A stretch of DNA of 11,279 nt, from positions 1-11,279 of the forward strand of contig JAQEDJ010000055.1 of the NCBI GenBank assembly GCA_027669525.1. The letters run 5' to 3'. The notes below the pieces were generated by a model. The model made no database searches, was not told the origin of the DNA, and was given only the letters and a program-made list of their open reading frames with translations. A program made the translations under genes and the position numbers. This document shows positions 6,837 to 11,279 of the stretch, one piece after another; the first letter of the stretch is position 1; every line of letters begins with the position of its first letter. Source of the stretch: Coriobacteriaceae bacterium AM48-5 (GTDB lineage: Bacteria > Actinomycetota > Coriobacteriia > Coriobacteriales > Coriobacteriaceae).

Positions 6837-8148
6837 TTAGTTGCGCTTGAGATGTACGACGGTTTCGCAGTGGAACGTTTGCGGGAACAGATCGACCGGC
6901 GTGATTTTGACGGGGGAGAAGGTGCCTTCTTCGACAAAGCGTTTGAGGTCGCGGGCCAGAGTTGCCGGGTCGCAGCTCACGTAGGCGACATCACGGGCAC
7001 TCGTGCTCGCGATGAGGTCAATGGCCTCGGGCGCCAAGCCCGCGCGCGGCGGATCGACTACCAGGACATCGGCATCCTGGTCGGGGAACTCGCGCACGGC
7101 GTCGCCGCCGATGACGTCGACGTTATCGAGCTTGTTGATCTCCAGGTTACGGCGTAGATCGCGCACGGCAGGGCCATAGGCTTCGACGGCGGCGACGTAA
7201 TCGCAGCGGCGGGCGAGCGGCAGGGTAAAGGTGCCGGCACCGCAGTACAGGTCCACGGCCAGCTCGTCTTCCTGCGGGTCGAGGGTGTCCATAACGAGCT
7301 CAATCAAAATCTCGGCGCCCTTGGTATTGACTTGGAAAAACGACGGGGCAGATAAGCGCATCTGGCCTTCGGCGATATTCTCGGTCCACGAGCCCTCGCC
7401 GGCGAGCATCTCTACTTTGGAGACACGGCGGGCTTTCTTTTCGCCCTTGCTCATCACACGCACGATGCTCGTGGGATGAGCGGCGTCCGCCAGCACACGG
7501 GAGACCTGCGAGCGCGGAAAAGAGCCTGTGGGCGTCCAGAGTGCGACCTCGAGTGCTTGGTGCGACGCGAAGCGCGAATGCCCACGCGCTCGAGGCCCAG
7601 GTCGTGGCTGCCGCTCAGATAGTTGAGCGCGCCGACGACTGACTTAAGTGCCTTGGGAAAACGCTTGTCGAACAGCGGGCACGAATCGACGGTCACGATT
7701 TTGCTGGGGTCGACACCGTGCATGCCAAGCGCACGCGACCGTTGACGACGGTCGGTTCGAGCTCGATTTTATTGCGGTAGCCCCAGTCGTCCTTGGTGTG
7801 GCGGATAGGTTGGACAAGATCGTTGACCTGCTCGGGGGTGAACTTGCCAATGCGCTCGAGCGTGGAGCGCAGGTTTTGCTCTTTGGCGGCAAGCTGAGCG
7901 GTGCGTGAGAGATTGCCCCACGAGCAACCGCCGCAGATGCCCACGAAGGGGCAGGGGGGCTGAATGCGATCGGGGCTCGGCTCCAGAATCTCGGTCGTGC
8001 GGGCGCGCATAAACGACTTGCCGTCCTGCACGATCTCGGTCTCGACGGTGTCGCCTGCCACGGCGCCCTGCACAAAGACGGCCTTGCCGTTATCGGCGTG
8101 CGCCAGTCCGTCGGCGCCGTAGGTCATCGATTCTATAGTGAGCTTCAT
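6837..8148 (-). CDS. RumA/TrmA-type RNA (uracil-5-)-methyltransferase (two frameshifts)
   Basis: A SAM-dependent enzyme that methylates C5 of a uridine in 23S rRNA (RlmD/RlmCD type) or tRNA. Corrected length is about 437 residues. The N-terminus (MKLTIESMTYGADGLAHADN, about 1-60) is a TRAM RNA-binding domain. Cysteines 66, 72 and 75 (PPCPFVGICGGCSWG) plus the one in VDSCPLFDKRFP (about 157) match the iron-sulfur cluster of RumA. NKIELEP, SFFQVN, VDLYCGAGTF (about 299-308, SAM site), VVDPPRAGL (about 366) and YVSCDPATLARDL (catalytic Cys about 393) complete the fold. Single G/C losses near 7725-7727 (TTGGGCATG one G short) and 7553 (CACCTCGAG one C short) split it into three frames. I chose ATG 8148, with CAGGA five bases upstream. 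The iron-sulfur motif favours an rRNA target, but the exact uridine is not determinable. Confidence 0.93.
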
Positions 8149-8197
8149 ATTCCTGCCTGTCATTCGCGGTTTTGTCCGCAACCATGGTAGCAGGGAA

Positions 8198-8239
8198 AAG
8201 CGCCCCGTATCTGGGGCATTCCTCAAATACGGGGCGCTT
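8198..8239 (-). terminator. Rho-independent terminator after ppk
   Basis: AAGCGCCCCGTAT (8198-8210) and ATACGGGGCGCTT (8227-8239) form a perfect 13-bp stem with a 16-nt loop. On the minus strand the stem is followed by TTCCC, with TTTT overlapping the stem end. It starts 10 nt past the ppk stop and ends about 50 nt before the rumA-like start, which therefore needs its own promoter or read-through. Confidence 0.85.
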
Positions 8240-8249
8240 CTACAAACGT

Positions 8250-10644
8250 CTATTTCGTCTTGCCAGTAATGAGCGTCTTAAGGCCTAGTCCAATCAGGCC
8301 CAGGCCCATACGCACGCGACCGGGGCGATGACGCTCGATGGCCTTGGTCTTGCCAGCGGGCTTATCGCGACGAGCGCTCGTCTCGGGTGTGGGCTTGGTG
8401 ACCTGCGGCTTGGGCTGAGGTGCAGGTGTAGGCTCGGGCTCAATGACGGTCGCCTGGACCTTCTGAACCTCGGGTGTGGCTGGCTGCGGCTCAAGCGCAG
8501 GGGCGGGCTTTGCCTCGACGGCGGCCTCGGCGTTGCGATAGGCGCGCTCCAGCAGGGCTTCCTGCGAGTTGAAGGGTTTCTCACCCTCTGCACGCTCCAC
8601 GGGGACCCAGGTGCCGTCGCTCGTGAGGCTGCGGGCCTTCACGTTGTCGCGCAGCTGCATGCCCATGTACTCGTGCACCAGGCGCGGCAGGTGGGGTCGA
8701 GCACGGGGAAGGCGATCTCCACGCGGTGCTCGGTGTTGCGTGTCATCATGTCGGCCGAGCTCAGATAGATCATGTCCGAGTCCACGCCAAAGGCATAGAC
8801 GCGCGCATGCTCCAAAAAACGCCCGACGATGGAGCGCACGTGCACGTTCTCGGTCTTGCCCGGAACGCCCGGCTTGAGGCACGAGATGCCGCGGATGATC
8901 ATGTCCACGCGCACGCCGGCACAGGATGCCTCGGCGATCTTATCGATGACCTCGCGGTCGGTCAGCGAGTTGAGCTTAAAGAACACACGGGCGGGCTCGC
9001 CGGCGAGGGCGCGCTGGATCTCGCGATCCAGGCCGCGCATGATGAGCGGCTTGAGGCCCACGGGCGCCACGCCCAGGAAGCGGTAATCGCCGCGCAGGTT
9101 GCCCAGCGACAGGTTGCGGAAGAACAAGTTGGCGTCCTCGCCGATGCCGGGATGGGCGGTCATGAGCATAAAGTCGCTGTAGAGCTTGGCCGTCTTCTCG
9201 TTAAAGTTGCCGGTGCCCAACAGCGTCAGGCGTGTAAGCGCCATGCCCTCGCGATAGGTGAGCTGGCAGATCTTGGAGTGGCACTTAAAGCCTTCGGAGC
9301 CGTAGATGACGGTGCAGCCTGCCTCTTCCAGACGCTCGGCCCACTCGATGTTGTTCTGCTCGTCGAAGCGGGCGCGGAGCTCCATGAGCACCGTGACCTC
9401 TTTGCCGTTCTCGGCGGCATCGATCAGCGACTCGCACAGGCGGCTCTGCTTGGCCACGCGGTAGAGCGTGATGCGCAGTGAGATGCACTCGGGGTCGTAG
9501 GCGGCCTCGTGCACCAGATCCAGGAAGGGGTTCATAGCCTCATAGGGATAAAAGAGCAGCTTGTCGTGCTGAAGTACCTGCTCACGGATGGAGCGAGCCA
9601 TATCGATGGTGGGGTTGGGCTGCGGCTTAAACGGCGTAAAGAGTAGCTCGTTGCGCAGGTGCTCGGGAATCTTGCCCTCAATGCCGAAGACATAGTCCAG
9701 GTTGAGCGGGATATCGCAGGTAAAAACCGAGCGGCGCGAAAGCTCGAGCGCTTTGCGGATGGTCTTGAGCGTCGCCTTCTCGAGCGAACCGGAGACGGCA
9801 AGCACCACCGGCTGCAGGCGCAGACGCTTCTTGAGGATGCGCTTCATGTGCTGGCGGTAATCCTCTTCCTCCTCGACGCCCTCGCCGTCCGGGTCGATAT
9901 CGGCATTGCGGGTGACGCGGATCAGCGCGCGGTCGAGTGGCTTGTAGGAGCCAAAGCAGCTGTCCAGGCAGGCGAGGATGACGTCCTCGAGCAAGATGTA
10001 GGAGTAGGTGCCGGTGGGCGAGGGAATCTCGACCACGCGGTTCATCGAGGCGGGATCTCGATAAGGCCCAGCAGGCTCTCCTCGTCCGTAACGCCGTCCA
10101 GACCGCAGGCCAGATAGAGCGCGCCGTTGCGCAGGTTGGGGAAGGGGTGGCGCGGGTCAATGACCAGCGGCGAGATGACCGGTGACACGTAGGCCTGGAA
10201 GTAGCGGGTGACAAAGGTGCGTTCCTCGGGCGTAAGCGAATCGATACGAGCGCGGTGAACGCCCAGGGCGTCGAGTTGGCCCTCGATGCTCTTGAAGATG
10301 GTCTCCCAGCGGGTAAGGAGCCCGGGCATTTCGGCCATGACGGCATCGACCTGTTCGGAGGCGGTCATATTGCTCTTGTTGTCGACAGGCTGTTTTTTGA
10401 GCTCTGCCAGGTCGGACAGGCCGCCCACGCGCACCATGAGAAACTCGTCGAGGTTGGACTCGAAGATCGACACGAACTTGAGGCGCTCAAACAGCGGAAC
10501 GGTCTCGTCGAATGCCTCGTCAAGTACGCGGTTGTCAAAGCGCAGCCAGCTAAGCTCTCGGTTTTGCGTATACGAAAAATCACGCGGCGGCTTGCGCAAC
10601 TTGGCGGCCTTTTGCTTCTTTTCGATTTTGCTCGGCATATGCAT
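8250..10644 (-). CDS. ppk: Polyphosphate kinase 1 with long Pro/Ala-rich C-terminal tail (two frameshifts)
   Basis: PPK1 reversibly transfers the ATP gamma-phosphate to inorganic polyphosphate through a phosphohistidine. Corrected length is about 798 residues, against about 690 for typical PPK1. The N-terminal blocks QNRELSWLRFDNRVLDEA and ESNLDEFLMVRVG are diagnostic. So are FYPYEAMNPFLDLVHEAA, SLRITLYRVAKQSRL, GFKCHSKICQL (phosphorylated His near 456), LGTGNFNEKTAKLYSDF, FLEHARVYAF (second active-site His near 613) and YLSSADMMTRNTEHRVEIA. The core ends near residue 705. About 93 residues follow, rich in Pro, Ala, Glu and Lys, closing with a basic Gly/Leu-rich end, RMGLGLIGLGLKTLITGKTK. Single-base losses near 10051 (ATCCCGGCCTCG) and 8693-8696 (GACCCCCACCTG) split the frame. 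The start is uncertain among TTG 10680, ATG 10644 and ATG 10638; none has a strong ribosome binding site, and 10644 is used here. Confidence 0.94.
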
Positions 10645-10986
10645 CTGTCCGTTCAGTCCCCGCAGGGGACGATAGCCCAACTCTATTTACTATTGTCTCA
10701 ATTTAGTCGCCCGCTGGCACGGACGTATCGCGCGAACGGTATCTTTACCTACTTCTTACGATGCCCGGCCATAGAACTAACGCTCGCGACACTAATGCTA
10801 GCGTTCAATATTCTCACTCAACTGATAAGGATGCGTGAATAAGAATGATGGCAAGCTGAATATCATCGAATTCGGTCCAAAACGTGGGCTAGCTTCATTT
10901 ATATACATAAAACCGTTTTACCTATGCAATTCTGAATCATGGATTTATAGATGCGATGGGGGATAATTTATAGGAAAAAGAGCGTT

Positions 10987-11002
10987 TACCTTTGAAAAGG
11001 TA
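10987..11002. promoter_or_regulatory. Near-perfect 16-bp palindrome, possible operator
   Basis: TACCTTTGAAAAGGTA has 7-bp perfect arms around a GA centre. It lies about 190 bp upstream of the arcA start in the shared intergenic region. The size and symmetry fit a dimeric regulator site, but the sequence does not match the ArgR box and I cannot name a regulator. Confidence 0.35.
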
Positions 11003-11118
11003 CTTTAGAGCGCCGAAGTGCATCATGGGGGAATCACATGCGATATACCGTTCATCGCACTTTGTTGACCGTTCGGGGGCGAGGTGGAATTGCGGGTGGA
11101 ATTTGGATATAACTAGAG

Positions 11119-11180
11119 CTGTCAGCAAGCAGCGCCCGTTACGGAAGGGCGCTGATAGATTCGGCCGAAAGGCCCGAAAG
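11119..11180 (+). promoter_or_regulatory. Structured 5' leader of arcA (two hairpins, alternative pairing)
   Basis: CAGCGCCC (11130-11137) pairs perfectly with GGGCGCTG (11147-11154). The second hairpin has GGCC (11163-11166) and GGCC (11171-11174) around a GAAA (GNRA) tetraloop, extended by TTC/GAA with one bulged C. CTGTCAGC (11119-11126) can instead pair with GCTGATAG (11151-11158), which would compete with the first hairpin. The ribosome binding site AGGAGG (11187-11192) follows 6 nt later. No known riboswitch class is recognised. Confidence 0.45.
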
Positions 11181-11194
11181 AAAGGTAGGAGGCC

Positions 11195-11279
11195 ATGACG
11201 AAAGGTCTGCACGTGCCTTCCGAGATCGGCAAGCTCAGGAAGGTCTGCCTGCACCGTCCCGGCGACGAGCTCCTCAACC
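11195..11279 (+). CDS. arcA: Arginine deiminase, N-terminus (partial)
   Basis: The first 28 residues begin MTKGLHVPSEIGKL and continue RKVCLHRPGDELLN before the window ends. The S-E-I-G-x-L-x-x-V-x-x-H-R-P-G motif is the signature start of arginine deiminase (EC 3.5.3.6), which hydrolyses arginine to citrulline and ammonia in the ATP-yielding arginine deiminase pathway. AGGAGG at 11187-11192 precedes the ATG by only two bases, and AAAGG at 11181-11185 is an alternative contact. The rest of the gene, and any arcB/arcC partners, lie outside the window. Confidence 0.9.
   Translation, partial: MTKGLHVPSEIGKLRKVCLHRPGDELLN

Larger units (their letters stand above)
10681..11194. promoter_or_regulatory. 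Divergent intergenic region between ppk and arcA
   Basis: About 510 bp, clearly more AT-rich than the flanking genes, containing the promoters of ppk (leftward) and arcA (rightward). I cannot place either promoter firmly; TATAAC at 11108-11113 is a candidate -10 for arcA without a good -35. Open frames here, including one running from a TTG at 10992 to a TGA that overlaps the arcA ATG, have no recognisable protein features and I do not call them genes. A short palindrome and a structured leader are listed separately. Confidence 0.6.

Noticed and set aside
10820..10890. TGAATA-type half sites resembling ArgR boxes
   Set aside because: Only isolated half sites (GTGAATAAG, CTGAATATC) are seen, with no paired 18-bp ARG box. 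This is expected by chance in AT-rich DNA.
11119..11194. Glutamine or guanidine riboswitch in front of arcA
   Set aside because: Some short matches (ACGGAAG, CGTTCATC nearby) recall known motifs, but the required conserved order and spacing are absent.
10992..11198. Open frame of 68 codons ending in an ATGA overlap with arcA
   Set aside because: It starts at a TTG without a ribosome binding site, has no family-like features, and its 3' part runs through the structured leader. The overlap is probably chance.
10937..11254. Minus-strand open frame of 105 codons across the arcA start
   Set aside because: It is antisense to the clear arcA N-terminus and leader, with no recognisable protein features.

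Overview
The window looks like chromosomal DNA from a GC-rich Coriobacteriia-type actinomycete, most likely Collinsella or a close relative. This is an inference from protein style, GC-rich codons and gene content; no 16S or other marker is present. Gene order, left to right, is: the C-terminal end of an IS110-family transposase (+), pta (-), the two-gene unit glf-GT2 (+), an intergenic block with two large palindromic elements, then five minus-strand genes transcribed right to left (ppk1, a RumA/TrmA-type RNA methyltransferase, a DJ-1/PfpI protein, maf, a P1-family peptidase), and finally the first 28 codons of arginine deiminase arcA (+).

Most genes are housekeeping or central metabolism: acetyl-phosphate formation (pta), polyphosphate synthesis (ppk1), rRNA/tRNA uridine methylation, non-canonical nucleotide hydrolysis (maf), a DJ-1-like stress or deglycase-type protein, an autoprocessing aminopeptidase-like hydrolase, and arginine catabolism (arcA). 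glf plus the overlapping GT2 gene form a small cell-surface glycan unit that would make UDP-galactofuranose and probably use it or a related sugar. DJ-1 and maf overlap by ATGA and are translationally coupled.

Six genes (transposase, pta, GT2, maf, rumA, ppk1) contain single-base frameshifts, ten in all. Nine are losses of one G or C from a short G/C run. The flanking frames together give complete, conserved proteins, so I read these as consensus errors of a long-read assembly and annotate each gene across its full span.

The most unusual content is in 4056-4428. Two homologous structured elements (4088-4197 and 4292-4416) lie in opposite orientation, each just past the stop codon of a gene and in the sense of that gene. 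They share a core of about 67-68 nt whose central stem shows compensatory base changes. Their outer arms (21 and 29 bp, perfectly self-complementary) are unrelated in sequence between the two copies. A short inverted copy of the GT2 3' end lies between them. Other points are an XRE-like helix-turn-helix fused to the transposase, a long Pro/Ala-rich tail on PPK1, and a structured leader in front of arcA.
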